The notes: generated by a model from the sequence alone, not told the origin. Positions 38,155 to 47,530 are shown, counted from the first letter of the stretch. The stretch is 64,000 nucleotides of DNA from Acidimicrobiales bacterium (GCA_029263215.1 JAJCXY010000121.1:1-64000); one strand, 5' to 3'. Made by a program: numbers and translations.

Positions 38155-39891
38155 ATGGCACCCGACGATTCTCTCGACCTCTCCCAACTCGAACACGCCT
38201 CCTTCGACATCGTTCGCCGCGGGTTCGATCCCTCAGCGGTTCGTGGTCAACTCCAGCGAGCCGCTGATGAGATCCGCCAGCTTCGACGCGCTCGAGATGA
38301 ACTTGCGGGTCGGCTCGCCGAGTTCGATCACGTGGCCGAGGATCGCCTCGAGGCCCACAAGGTGGCCGAAGCTCTCGGCGTGGAGGCCGCCCAAGTTCTG
38401 GAGGCCGCCCACGACGCCGCCGAGTTGAGGGCACAGCGCGCCGAACGCGAGGCCCAGGCGGTCCGTGATGATGCGCTCGCCGCGGCCGACGCCGCTCGTC
38501 TCGAGGCAGGTCGTGAGAGCGAAGAGATCGTTTCCGAAGGCAGACGCGAATCCGAGCGGTTGGTCGAGGATGGCCGAGAGCGCGGCCGTGAAATGGTCAA
38601 CGAGGCCCAGCTGGTACGTGAGCGGATGCTCCGCGATCTGGCCCGTAAACGCCAGACCGGCCGAGCCCAGGTGGAGCAGCTGAGGGCGGGCCGAGACCGT
38701 CTCCTCGAGTCGCTCACCGTCGCCCAACACGACCTCGACCATGCCGTCACCGACCTCGTCGAGTCGGTTCCCGAGGCCCGTGCCGCAGCCGAGCGCGCCG
38801 GTCTGAGGGTCGCCGCGGAGGAGACTCCCACGGTGGAGCGTCTTGAAGCCGAGATCGAGTCCGCCCGCCTCGTGGGTCATCCCCTCGTCGACGATGGCTC
38901 AGTGGGGGCAGATGCCGATCCCTCGTTCATCACGGGTGAGATGGAGGCGCTGACCCACATCGATGCTGCGCTGGGCGACGAGGCCCCGATGGACGTCGAC
39001 GAATCGTCGGAGCTCTTCGACATCGACGCAGAGGAAAGCGCCCAAAAAAGCGCAGAGGAGCCCGAACCGGAGCCGGAGCCGGAGCCAGATCCCGAACCGG
39101 GGCCGGAACCCGAGCCGGACGGGGAGCCCGAACCGGAGCCCGACGAAGTAGCCGACGAGGTCGATCCCGACCCGGGGAGCGGTGTGTTCGCGCTCCTGCG
39201 TGAGTCTCAAGGTCCGGCCGATGCCGAAGAACCGACCGAGGAAGATGCTCCGGATGAACCCGAGCCGGTATCCGAGCCGGCCGACGACGGTCACGCCGAG
39301 GTCCGACGCACGGCCGAGAACGCCGCCGCGCGCGCCCTGAAGAAGGTCCTCGTCGATGAGCAGGGCACCTTGTTGGACGGGGTGCGGCGGAGCGGAGCCG
39401 ATGCCATCCACGCCGTCGTCGACGATGCTGCCAAGCATGCCGATCCGTATGAAGCGGCCGCGGTGCCCGTTCTGCAAGATCTTGCGGCCACGCTGGGAGC
39501 TTCGCTCTCCCTCGACCTGGAGGTGGCTCTGTCCCAGATCAGGGTCATCGCTCTCGACCCTGTTCGTGAGCGTCTCGTAGATGTTGCCGATCGGTCAGAT
39601 GACGAAGACGAACTCTCCGACACCGTCCGTGCGCTGTATCGGGAGTCTCGCTCCCGGCGGATCCCTGAAGCGGCGGCGGCGGCAATCGTGGCCACGGAAG
39701 GCTCGGCGATGATCGCTTCGTCTGAGGCAGACCTTCGTTGGATCGTCGACCCAGACGGGCCTTGCGGGACGGAGTGTGCCGACAATGCGCTGGCTGGGGC
39801 AACACCAGCCGGCGGCGCATACCCCACCGGTGATCTTCATCCCCCGGCTCACGCGGCGTGCACGTGTCGCCTCGTTCCGATCGACACCTGA
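38155..39891 (+). CDS. DivIVA-like coiled-coil protein with Cys/His C-terminus
   Basis: A 578-residue cytosolic protein. A DivIVA-like N-terminal turn (FDIVRRGFDPSAVRGQLQ) precedes a long coiled coil (about 35-235). A Pro-Glu repeat lies at about 303-335. The helical region is about 375-530. The last 45 residues hold CGTEC, then HPPAHAACTC. That C-terminal pattern resembles the Cys/His tail of phage Mu gpF-type minor head proteins and could bind zinc. Start ATG 38155 chosen over 38107. Possibly a polar or envelope-organising protein. Confidence 0.72.
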   Translation: MAPDDSLDLSQLEHASFDIVRRGFDPSAVRGQLQRAADEIRQLRRARDELAGRLAEFDHVAEDRLEAHKVAEALGVEAAQVLEAAHDAAELRAQRAEREAQAVRDDALAAADAARLEAGRESEEIVSEGRRESERLVEDGRERGREMVNEAQLVRERMLRDLARKRQTGRAQVEQLRAGRDRLLESLTVAQHDLDHAVTDLVESVPEARAAAERAGLRVAAEETPTVERLEAEIESARLVGHPLVDDGSVGADADPSFITGEMEALTHIDAALGDEAPMDVDESSELFDIDAEESAQKSAEEPEPEPEPEPDPEPGPEPEPDGEPEPEPDEVADEVDPDPGSGVFALLRESQGPADAEEPTEEDAPDEPEPVSEPADDGHAEVRRTAENAAARALKKVLVDEQGTLLDGVRRSGADAIHAVVDDAAKHADPYEAAAVPVLQDLAATLGASLSLDLEVALSQIRVIALDPVRERLVDVADRSDDEDELSDTVRALYRESRSRRIPEAAAAAIVATEGSAMIASSEADLRWIVDPDGPCGTECADNALAGATPAGGAYPTGDLHPPAHAACTCRLVPIDT

Positions 39892-39960
39892 GCCCGACAC
39901 CGCTGAGCCGATCGACGACTCGACAACGACACTCGCCGGCCGGACGGTAGGGTTGCGCCG

Positions 39961-42900
39961 ATGCGCCGAGTTGAAGATATGCCTCGAGGTGGATCCTCAC
40001 GGTTCAGTGGCCGAGGCCGGGTGGTTGTCGCGATCGTGTTCGCGGTCATCGTCGTGGTCGCCCTGTCGCTGCGTGGGATCGCCGGGTTCTACACCGACTA
40101 CCTGTGGTTCGATTCCCTGGGTCGCACCGACGTCTGGGGGCGAGTGCTCGGAGCCAAGATCGCGCTCACCCTCATATTCGCGGGTGCCTTCTTCGTGGTC
40201 CTGTGGGTCAACTTGTTCATCGCCGACAGGAGCGCCCCGGTCTTGAGGGCTCCCGGCCCCGAAGAGGAGCTTCTCGCCCGCTATCACGAGGTCGTGGCCG
40301 GCCGTACGGGAATGATTCGAGCCGGAGTTTCGGCGCTCTTCGCCCTGATCGCCGCTGCCGGTGTGGGAGGGCACTGGAAGGAATGGTTGCTCTTCGTCAA
40401 TCGCCAGGACTTCGGGATCGATGATCCCCAGTTCGACACTGATGTCGGCTTCTATGTATTCCAGCTGCCGTTCCTGAGCTTCGTGGTGAACTGGGCCTTC
40501 GCCGCCTTTGTCATCATCTTCATCCTCACCGCCATCGCCCACTATCTCAACGGCGGGATCCGCATGGCGGTCACCACCGGTGAGCGGGTATCGCCCAACG
40601 TGAAGGTGCATCTCTCGGCGGTTCTGGCCGTGCTTGCCCTCATCAAGGCTGCCGACTACTGGCTGAGCCGCTACGAACTCACCGTGTCGAGGCGCGGCGT
40701 GGTAGACGGCGCCCTCTACACCGATGTCAACGCCCAACTGCCCGCCACCTATCTGCTGATGGCAATTTCCCTGTCGGCTGTGGTGTTGCTGGTGATCAAC
40801 CTCCGCCTCCGTGGTTGGGTGATGCCGATACTCGCAGTGGGGCTGTGGTCGTTCGTCGCGATCGTGATGGGCGGGATCTACCCGGCTTTCGTGCAGCGGT
40901 TCCAGGTCGAACCAAACGAGACCACGCGAGAGGCCGAGTTCACCCAGCGCAACATCGATGCCACCCGCGCCGCGTTCGGACTGGTTCCCGAGATCGACTT
41001 GTCTGAGGCCACTTTCGACTACACCGAAGATCTCACCGCAGAGGAGTTGCGTAGTCATGCCGACACGATCCGCAACGCCCGCGTGCTCGATCCTCTGGTC
41101 GCGCATCCCACCTTCGAACGGTTCCAGGCCGAACGCGAGTTCTACCAGTTCGAAGGAGCCCTGGTCGATGTCGGACCCTCCTTCGCACGCACCCTCGACA
41201 CCGATCGATACCTGATCGACGGCGAGCTCACCCAAGTCGTGCTCGGAAGCCGTGAGCTTGCCCTCGGTGGTCTGAGCTGGGAACGCGAGCATGTGCGCCT
41301 CACCCACGGCTACGGCATCGCTCTGGCCCAGGCAAATGCCACCACGGGCGAGGGCAGGCCCAACTTCCTCGCCGGCGGTCTGCCGGTGGAGATCGATCCG
41401 AACATCGAGCTCCAACTCGACACTCCGCAGATCTATCACGGCGAAGGACTCGGTGGATACGCGTTGGTAGGGGCGTCGGTCGACGAGATCGACTATGTCG
41501 ACAGTGCCACTGGCGAGGATGTTCTCACCCGCTACGAGGGCGAGAGTGGTGTGGGGCTCGGCTCGTTCATTCGTCGAGCAGCTTTCGCCATGCGATTCGG
41601 TCAGATCGAACCGCTCATCTCCAACTTCGTCGACGACGACACCCGTGTCATCTACGTCCGCGACGTGCACGATCGGGTGCAGGAGCTGGCTCCCTTCCTC
41701 GAGTTCGACGCCGATGCGTATCCGGTGGTGCTTGAGGGTCGGATTCACTACGTGATCGACGGATACACGACCACCGACCGGTACCCCTACTCCCAGCGGT
41801 CCGAAAACGGCCGTCTCCTCACTGGCGGGCTGGCCGGCGACTCGTTCAATTACGTGCGTAACTCGGTGAAGGCGGTGGTCGATGCCTACGACGGCGACGT
41901 CGCCTTCTACGTGATGCCGGTCGATGATCCGATCATCGATGCTTGGCGTTCGGCGTTCCCTGATCTCTTCACCGATTTTGAGGAGATGCCCGTCGAACTT
42001 CGCGACAATCTGCGCTACCCCCAAGACCTGTTCCGAGTCCAGACCAACATGTGGGCGCGCTACCAGGTGTCCAACCCCGAGAGCCTCGTGATCGGTACCG
42101 AGCGGTGGGCGGTGGCCCAGAACCCCGGTCGTCAGGTCGTGGCGGGTTCCACTTCGGAGGCCATCACCGATGAGGACACCGGCTTGATCACCACCCAGGA
42201 AGAGCGCATCGATCCCTATTACACGATGCTCAACTTGCCGGGAGAGGAAGCGGCGTCGTTCGTGACCTTAAGGACCTTCGTGCCCTTCGATGAGGACGAC
42301 GACCGGCGCGAACTCGAGGCGTTCATGGTGGGAGAGACGCGCCCCGACGGCACCACCCGTTTGGTGAGTTACGAGATTACGAGTCCTGATGCGCCCGGGC
42401 CCGTGCTTGTCGCGTCGGGTATAGCCCAGAACGAGGAGATCTCCAGCCGGCTCACCCTGCTCGACGACTCCGGCTCCACCGTGCAGTTCGGCGATCTCTT
42501 GTTGTTGCCGATCGCGGATTCGATCCTGTGGGTTCGTCCCCTTTATGTGGCCGCGGAGGGCTCCTCGTCGGTGCCGACGCTCGAAGCGGTCATCGCCACT
42601 GTCGGCGAGGGCGAGCAGATCGCGATTGGCGAAGATCTCAACGATGCGCTCGGCAAGCTCTTCGACGGCGCCGACTTCAGCGACGTCCTGGGCTCCACCC
42701 CGAGTGACGTCGACCCCGAGGCCCCCGCCGACGATCCTGACGGGTCCGACGACGGTGATTCTCCGTCCGATGATGAGGTCGTGCCGGCCGATACCAGCGA
42801 CGCGCTGCTGGCCGAGATCCTGGCCTTGTTCGAGGCTCGCGATGCGGCTCTGGCCGAGGATCCTCCCGATCGGGTGGAAGCCGCTACCTTGCTCGATCAG

Positions 42901-42981
42901 ATCGCTGAGCTGCTCGCTCGTGCGGCTGAGCTTGGATCTTCGACACTCGATGCTGTCGATCCCGGCGAGGTCGATGCCTGA
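39961..42981 (+). CDS. UPF0182 family membrane protein
   Basis: A 1006-residue protein of the actinobacterial UPF0182 family (compare Rv3193c). Seven or so membrane helices fill the first 300 residues (RGIAGFYTDYLWFDSLGR is family-typical). A large extracytoplasmic domain (about 310-900) and an acidic Asp/Pro-rich tail follow. The function of the family is not established. It is preceded 70 bases upstream by the DivIVA-like gene. Confidence 0.93.
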   Translation: MRRVEDMPRGGSSRFSGRGRVVVAIVFAVIVVVALSLRGIAGFYTDYLWFDSLGRTDVWGRVLGAKIALTLIFAGAFFVVLWVNLFIADRSAPVLRAPGPEEELLARYHEVVAGRTGMIRAGVSALFALIAAAGVGGHWKEWLLFVNRQDFGIDDPQFDTDVGFYVFQLPFLSFVVNWAFAAFVIIFILTAIAHYLNGGIRMAVTTGERVSPNVKVHLSAVLAVLALIKAADYWLSRYELTVSRRGVVDGALYTDVNAQLPATYLLMAISLSAVVLLVINLRLRGWVMPILAVGLWSFVAIVMGGIYPAFVQRFQVEPNETTREAEFTQRNIDATRAAFGLVPEIDLSEATFDYTEDLTAEELRSHADTIRNARVLDPLVAHPTFERFQAEREFYQFEGALVDVGPSFARTLDTDRYLIDGELTQVVLGSRELALGGLSWEREHVRLTHGYGIALAQANATTGEGRPNFLAGGLPVEIDPNIELQLDTPQIYHGEGLGGYALVGASVDEIDYVDSATGEDVLTRYEGESGVGLGSFIRRAAFAMRFGQIEPLISNFVDDDTRVIYVRDVHDRVQELAPFLEFDADAYPVVLEGRIHYVIDGYTTTDRYPYSQRSENGRLLTGGLAGDSFNYVRNSVKAVVDAYDGDVAFYVMPVDDPIIDAWRSAFPDLFTDFEEMPVELRDNLRYPQDLFRVQTNMWARYQVSNPESLVIGTERWAVAQNPGRQVVAGSTSEAITDEDTGLITTQEERIDPYYTMLNLPGEEAASFVTLRTFVPFDEDDDRRELEAFMVGETRPDGTTRLVSYEITSPDAPGPVLVASGIAQNEEISSRLTLLDDSGSTVQFGDLLLLPIADSILWVRPLYVAAEGSSSVPTLEAVIATVGEGEQIAIGEDLNDALGKLFDGADFSDVLGSTPSDVDPEAPADDPDGSDDGDSPSDDEVVPADTSDALLAEILALFEARDAALAEDPPDRVEAATLLDQIAELLARAAELGSSTLDAVDPGEVDA

Positions 42982-42982
42982 G

Positions 42983-43011
42983 TTGTGTCAGAAATATGAC
43001 ACACTATGTGT
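42983..43011 (+). promoter_or_regulatory. candidate promoter with two small palindromes
   Basis: TTGTGT (42983-42988) and TATGTG (43005-43010) are 16 bases apart. GTGTCA/TGACAC (42985-42990, 42997-43002) and ACAC/GTGT (43001-43011) form inverted repeats over it. If real, transcription would begin near 43017, just before the structured segment. Confidence 0.35.
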
Positions 43012-43023
43012 ATCCAAGCTGAC

Positions 43024-43117
43024 GGAACCAGCGGCCCGACGAGACGACAATGGTGATAGCTCTCGGGCGGCGGTTCCAAGTAGTTCCCCGGTGGGAAGTC
43101 ACAGACTCCCACCGGGG
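43024..43117 (+). ncRNA. candidate structured RNA with terminator hairpin
   Basis: Two nested pairings, GGAACC (43024-43029) with GGTTCC (43072-43077) and GCCCGA (43034-43039) with TCGGGC (43063-43068), form a long stem-loop. Eight bases later a perfect 11-pair hairpin (43086-43096 with 43107-43117, 10-base loop) follows, like a terminator. No protein-coding signal is seen. It does not match an RNA family I recognise. An attenuator or leader for the downstream lipoprotein gene is the alternative. Confidence 0.4.
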
Positions 43118-43271
43118 CCCTCGTGTTACTCGATCATCGGCTCTCCCCCCTGCCGGTCACCGGGCTGAGGTTGTCTTCTTACCGCCGCCCGAATGCGCGT
43201 CAGGGGTAGAGCGACCCAGACAGGGCTGCCGACGCCGCTAACGTCAACCCAACTTCTGTCAGGAGACTCAT

Positions 43272-43898
43272 ATGCATCGATCCCGCCGCCTGATCGTGTC
43301 GTTACTCGCCTTGTTCGCCCTTGTCGCCGCAGCTTGCAGCAGCGACTCCGACGACGGGGCTACTGCGGCCACCGACGACGATGCCGGCGAGTCCACGGCT
43401 GAGGTCGTCGATGCCGACGACGAGCCAACCACCGCTGCTCCCACCACCACCGAAGCGAGCCCCGAGGGCACGGTGTTGATCAATGACCTACAGATCAGCA
43501 TCGTCGAGTTCGGCGAGGATGGTTTCGTGGAGATCGTCAACTCCGGCGACGAGGACGTCGACATCAATGGCATCTGGCTTTGCCAGTTCCCGTCCTATGT
43601 CGATCTCGGGACCGTGGTCGACGGTGGCCTGATCGCGGCGGGCACGTCGGTTCAGATTCCGGCGGGCGTTGCCGGTGGTCTCGACATCGCCGGCGGCGAG
43701 GCTGCGCTCTACACGTCGCGCGATTTCGGCAATTCCGATGAGATATTCGCCTATGTCCAGTGGGGCAGCGGAGGGGGTCGCGCCGATGTAGCCGCCGGCG
43801 CCGGTATCTGGCCTCCGGGAGCGTCAGTAACTCCGGATCCCGAGTTCGGCAATATCGAGCTCTTCGGAGACCCAGCCGACCCCGAGAGTTGGAGCTAG
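43272..43898 (+). CDS. lipoprotein with lamin-tail-like domain
   Basis: A 208-residue secreted lipoprotein. The signal peptide ends in a lipobox (LVAAACSS, Cys22). A disordered Asp/Thr/Ala linker follows (23-65). The beta-rich domain from about 66 (VLINDLQISIVEFGEDGFVEIVNSGDEDVDINGIWL) fits the lamin-tail/LTD fold, often used for extracellular or surface binding. AGGAG lies seven bases upstream of the ATG. Confidence 0.82.
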   Translation: MHRSRRLIVSLLALFALVAAACSSDSDDGATAATDDDAGESTAEVVDADDEPTTAAPTTTEASPEGTVLINDLQISIVEFGEDGFVEIVNSGDEDVDINGIWLCQFPSYVDLGTVVDGGLIAAGTSVQIPAGVAGGLDIAGGEAALYTSRDFGNSDEIFAYVQWGSGGGRADVAAGAGIWPPGASVTPDPEFGNIELFGDPADPESWS

Positions 43899-43943
43899 AC
43901 GGCCCACAAATCTCGGCCTCTCTCTCCCTCCTCCTCCCCCCGG

Positions 43944-43994
43944 GGTTTTCTGAGCGCTATCGCGCGGTATGCGCGCCTATGTGCTCAGAAAACC
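43944..43994. repeat. long palindrome, copy 1
   Basis: A 12-base perfect arm pair (43944-43955 with 43983-43994, GGTTTTCTGAGC) encloses a second GC-rich pairing (CGCGC/GCGCG). It lies between convergent genes and could be a bidirectional terminator or a REP-type element. Copy 2 is 80 bases downstream. Confidence 0.6.
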
Positions 43995-44023
43995 TGTGGG
44001 GCCTCGGGGCTGACCCCCTCTTC

Positions 44024-44075
44024 GGCTTTTCTGAGCGCTGGCGCGCGCTATGCGCGCGTATGTGCTCAGAAAACC
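44024..44075. repeat. long palindrome, copy 2
   Basis: Near-identical to copy 1: TTTTCTGAGC (44027-44036) pairs with GCTCAGAAAA (44064-44073), with the same GCGCGC core. Differences at the loop are mostly compensatory (T-to-G and A-to-G changes), as expected for conserved structure. Confidence 0.6.
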
Positions 44076-44082
44076 TCCTTCT

Positions 44083-45522
44083 TTAGGGGGTGAAGGCTTG
44101 CGGGCCGGGGGTGAAGTTGCCGTTTCCGTCGGCGATCGTGATCTGATCGAGGCGGATCCTGCTCGGGTGATCGTGGCCCATGGCATGGGCGAGTGCCCTC
44201 AGGTCGTGTTGGAAGGCGAGCACATACTTGGCGAGCCGCACCGACTTGTCGGTGGGATCGAGGCCCCGGACGAGGCGGCGATTCTGGGTGGCGACGCCGG
44301 TGGGGCAGTGACCGGTGTGGCATTTCTGGGCCTGAATGCAACCGATCGAAAGCATGGCCTCTCTGGCAACATTGATCAGGTCGGCGCCCATCGCCAGAGC
44401 GACCGCCGCATCGGCGGGGAAGCCCAGCTTGCCGGCGCCCACGAAAGTCAGTCTCTCGGTGAGCCCGTGGCTATCGAAGGCGTGGCGTACGACAGGGAAG
44501 GCCTGGCGGAACGGGAGGGCGACGTGGTCGGCGAACACGAGAGGAGCGGCACCGGTGCCTCCCTCGCCTCCGTCGACGGTGATGAAGTCGGGTCCGTGAC
44601 CACTGTCGGCCATGTGCTCGGCCAGCTCTGTCCAGAACGCTCCTCCGCCGATCGCCGACTTGATCCCCACCGGAAGCCCGGTGGCCTCCGCGATCCGTTC
44701 GACGAAGTCGACCAGCGTTGCGATGTCGTCGAACTCGCTATGGCGGGCCGGGCTGTGAACGGTGATCCCCACCGGCACTCCTCGAGCGGCAGCGATCTCG
44801 GGTGAGACCTTCGCTGCAGGCAGGACACCCCCGAGCCCGGGCTTGGCCCCCTGACTCAGCTTGATCTCGATCGCTTTGACAGGTGCATCGACCAGCGACT
44901 CGAGGAGGGCGTCGATCGAGAACGCACCGTGACTGTCGCGGGCACCGAAGTAGCCGGTGCCGACCTGGAACACGAGGTCGCCGCCGCTGCGATGGTGGGC
45001 ACTGATCCCGCCCTCGCCGGTGTTGTGGAGGCAGCCGGCGATGGCGGCGCCGCGATTGATGGCTTGGATCGCGGCGCTCGAGAGCGAGCCGAAGCTCATG
45101 GCCGAGACATTGACGATCGAAGCGGGTGTGAACTGGCCGGGGCGGTCGCGTCGCTCGCCCAGCACCTTCGCGCCACTGACGGGTTCGTCGGCGTCGCCAT
45201 CGATGGGGAAGGGTGCGTGGTGGAAGAACGGATAGCCGGCCACATCGAGGCGGTTGTCGGTTCCGAATCCGAAATAGCTGTTCTCGCCCTTCGCCGAGGC
45301 GTAAACCCAACGCCGTTGGTCACGCGAGAAGGGGAGTTCCTCGTCGTTGTCGGTGACTATGTACTGGCGTAGCTCAGGGCCGACCGATTCGAGCCAGAAG
45401 CGGAGGTGGCCGACCACGGGATAGTTGCGCAGGATCGCGTGGCGTCTTTGGGTGAGGTCGTATATCGCGATCACGACGAGAAGACCCACGATGATGATCA
45501 TCAGCCATAGCCACCAGCTCAC
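44083..45522 (-). CDS. glutamate synthase-like FMN-binding protein
   Basis: A 479-residue protein with the FMN-barrel of glutamate synthase large subunit and an N-terminal membrane helix (SWWLWLMIIIVGLLVVIAIY). The FMN-binding barrel keeps AMSFGSLSSAAI, DGGEGGTGAAP and GMGADLINVAREAM-like segments. The cysteine cluster CIQAQKCHTGHCPTG is the 3Fe-4S site. Without amidotransferase and small-subunit domains it is not full GltB; the family role is unclear. It ends eight bases from copy 2 of the palindrome. Confidence 0.88.
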   Translation of the reverse strand: MSWWLWLMIIIVGLLVVIAIYDLTQRRHAILRNYPVVGHLRFWLESVGPELRQYIVTDNDEELPFSRDQRRWVYASAKGENSYFGFGTDNRLDVAGYPFFHHAPFPIDGDADEPVSGAKVLGERRDRPGQFTPASIVNVSAMSFGSLSSAAIQAINRGAAIAGCLHNTGEGGISAHHRSGGDLVFQVGTGYFGARDSHGAFSIDALLESLVDAPVKAIEIKLSQGAKPGLGGVLPAAKVSPEIAAARGVPVGITVHSPARHSEFDDIATLVDFVERIAEATGLPVGIKSAIGGGAFWTELAEHMADSGHGPDFITVDGGEGGTGAAPLVFADHVALPFRQAFPVVRHAFDSHGLTERLTFVGAGKLGFPADAAVALAMGADLINVAREAMLSIGCIQAQKCHTGHCPTGVATQNRRLVRGLDPTDKSVRLAKYVLAFQHDLRALAHAMGHDHPSRIRLDQITIADGNGNFTPGPQAFTP

Positions 45523-45548
45523 GGGGGTGACGCTACCCGGGAAGAATC

Positions 45549-45584
45549 CCGAGCCGCCACGACCGGGGGGTCGTGGCGGCTCGG
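45549..45584 (-). terminator. strong 16-pair hairpin
   Basis: CCGAGCCGCCACGACC (45549-45564) pairs perfectly with 45569-45584 around a GGGG loop. It follows the end of the secreted helical protein gene (45653) on the minus strand and precedes the FMN protein gene, so termination of the upstream gene is most likely. Confidence 0.6.
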
Positions 45585-45652
45585 TATCAGCGGGCCCCGG
45601 CTGCGGGAAACGTTCGGGGACCGCTGGGTCTTGAGTTGGTCTTCACCGCAGG

Positions 45653-46405
45653 TCAGGCGGCGGCTTCCTCGAGATCGCCGATGGCCTCACGGAGGGCCTT
45701 GACTGCGGCCTTGCCGTCGTACAGACCGGCCTTGAGTTCGGTGTGGGCGGTGCGTAGGGCGCCGCGAACGGTATCGAGGATCACCTCACCGGGTCCGTCG
45801 TTGTAGCTGGCGGGGGTGACGCTGAGAGCACCCGCGGCCACGCCGGAGTTGGACGACTCTGCGATGTTGAGATGGGCGACGGCCTGGTCGCGCAGGGCGA
45901 CAGCGGCCTCCACGTCGGCGCCGGCGGCAATAGCGGCCTCGACTGCGGAGTCGAACGTGCTGATCAGCTCGTCGCCGCGGGCTGCGGCGGCATCGACGCG
46001 GTCGGCTCCGACGGTGAGGTGGGTCTGGGGCAACACCACCAGATAAACGCGATAGTCGGTGGCGATCTCGCTGCAGAGCTGAACGAGCTCGAGCCGGCTG
46101 TCCTCGTCGGCGATATCGATGGAGAGCTGGGCGAGCCCGCTCTCGGTGGAGTCGATGATGCCGTCGAGGGTGGACTCGTGGCCTTCGGTGAGTGCCTCAA
46201 CTCCGTCGATGCGGGTCTGGGTGCGGCCCAGGTCTCCGAGGCGTCGTTCGATGGCCTGCTGGCACCTGGACCTGAGGTTGACGACGTGTTCGGTGTCGCC
46301 TTCGGATTCGTCTGCTTCCTCCTGGGCGAAAGCTGGTGCTGCAGCGCCGATTGTGAGTCCACCTACCAGGAGCGCGGCGGTGAGGCGGGGGAGTCGGATG
46401 GTCAT
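45653..46405 (-). CDS. secreted helical protein of unknown function
   Basis: A 250-residue exported protein. Cleavable signal peptide (AAAPAFAQEE), then mainly helical, alternating acidic/hydrophobic segments. Two cysteines (SRCQQA, QLCSE) could pair. No domain is recognised. It follows the lipoprotein gene 46463-46909 by 57 bases and the two are probably co-transcribed. Confidence 0.7.
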   Translation of the reverse strand: MTIRLPRLTAALLVGGLTIGAAAPAFAQEEADESEGDTEHVVNLRSRCQQAIERRLGDLGRTQTRIDGVEALTEGHESTLDGIIDSTESGLAQLSIDIADEDSRLELVQLCSEIATDYRVYLVVLPQTHLTVGADRVDAAAARGDELISTFDSAVEAAIAAGADVEAAVALRDQAVAHLNIAESSNSGVAAGALSVTPASYNDGPGEVILDTVRGALRTAHTELKAGLYDGKAAVKALREAIGDLEEAAA

Positions 46406-46462
46406 TGGATATCTCCTGTTGGGTGGGTCTGTTCCCGCAGAACTTTGGTGAATTGCTCGAGG

Positions 46463-46909
46463 TCAGTCGCCGGAGCTGGCGGTGGCGTTGGCGTCGGCTG
46501 CGAGGTCGCCGGCGAGCCCGTCGATCTCAGAGCTCATGCTCGCGAGGAGCTGATCGAGTAGGTCGAGTGCAGCGGCGGCGTCGGCCAGCGCCTCTGAGGG
46601 TTCGTTGTCGGTGTCGGGCGCTGGGCTGGTGGGCTCGATCGGCGCTGTTGTCGCGGGAGTCTGGCCGTCGGCGGTTGCTGTCGATTCCAGTACGGTCGTG
46701 CTGGTGGTGGTTGAGGCTTCGATGTCGGCGGTCGAGTCGGATTTGATCTCGGCATCGATGTCGGAGGACTCGGTCGGCTCGTCGGCACCGCCAGTCTCAA
46801 CCTCGGCCTGGGCTGTCGTGGTGCTCGGCTCGGTGGTGGTGTCGGTGTCGTTCGGTCCGCAGGCGGCGACCAACAACATGAGGGTGATGACGATGGCGGT
46901 TCGCTTCAT
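46463..46909 (-). CDS. small lipoprotein
   Basis: A 148-residue lipoprotein. Lipobox LVAACG at residues 12-17 gives a lipidated Cys16. The rest is low-complexity Thr/Glu/Asp/Ser with a short helical C-terminus (ALDLLDQLLASMSSEIDGLAGDL). Function unknown; likely surface-exposed and flexible. Upstream of the secreted helical protein gene. Confidence 0.68.
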   Translation of the reverse strand: MKRTAIVITLMLLVAACGPNDTDTTTEPSTTTAQAEVETGGADEPTESSDIDAEIKSDSTADIEASTTTSTTVLESTATADGQTPATTAPIEPTSPAPDTDNEPSEALADAAAALDLLDQLLASMSSEIDGLAGDLAADANATASSGD

Positions 46910-46974
46910 GACCCAAACGATGCCCGCCGGTCACGATGAGGTTGCGAGCAAGAAGTGAGGAAGCTGTGAAGGAC

Positions 46975-47490
46975 TCAGCCCAACCGCTGGATCTCCCAGA
47001 CCTGTTGCTCGATCCCGTGAATGAGTTGATCTTCCAGGCGCCGGAAGCCGAGCTTGCGCAAGATGGCGCCGTTGGCCGGGTTGTCGGGGTGCACGATCGC
47101 GTGGATCTGGTCGCCGGGGTAGCGGGTCCACGCGTCGTACAGGATCGCATTGCCGGCTTCGGAGGCGACGCCCTTGTCCCAGTTGCGGCGGCTGATCGTG
47201 TAGCCGTAGTCGACCTGGGCGCCTTCGACGTCGGTGAGTCGCTGGAGTCCGCCTTCACCGAGAAAGGCGCCCGTCTCGGCGTCGCGGATGGCCCAGAGCC
47301 CCCAGCCTTCGGACTTCCAGCACCGGGCGTTTGCTTCGAGCAGGTGGGCGGTGGTGGGGCGGTCGCGGGTGCCGCCATCGACGTAGCGCATGACCGCTTC
47401 ATCGCTGTAGAGCGCGGCAGCTTCGTCGAGATCGCCGTCGCCCAGGGGGAGGAGCACGAGCCGCTGGGTGCGAAGCGTTGGTGCGTCCAT
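46975..47490 (-). CDS. GNAT family N-acetyltransferase
   Basis: A 171-residue RimJ/RimL-like GNAT enzyme. The start segment RTQRLVLLPL, the acetyl-CoA region with W-D-K-G-V-A-S-E-A, and the C-terminal NPANGAILRKLGFRRLE match the N-alpha or amino-sugar acetylating branch. Substrate unknown. ATG at 47490 is preferred over the frame extension to 47538, which would enter the divergent sulfurtransferase promoter. Confidence 0.85.
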   Translation of the reverse strand: MDAPTLRTQRLVLLPLGDGDLDEAAALYSDEAVMRYVDGGTRDRPTTAHLLEANARCWKSEGWGLWAIRDAETGAFLGEGGLQRLTDVEGAQVDYGYTISRRNWDKGVASEAGNAILYDAWTRYPGDQIHAIVHPDNPANGAILRKLGFRRLEDQLIHGIEQQVWEIQRLG

Positions 47491-47530
47491 ACCTTGATGG
47501 TGCCACGCCTGGGCGACAAAGGTGATAGCG

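Noticed and set aside
39997-42024. Minus-strand frame of 675 codons opposite UPF0182
   Set aside because: Same reason: antisense shadow in high-GC DNA.
43760-44086. Frame containing a repeated peptide (GFSERYRAVCAPMCSENL-like)
   Set aside because: It is a translation of the twin palindromes and overlaps the lipoprotein gene; the repeat is structural, not protein-coding.
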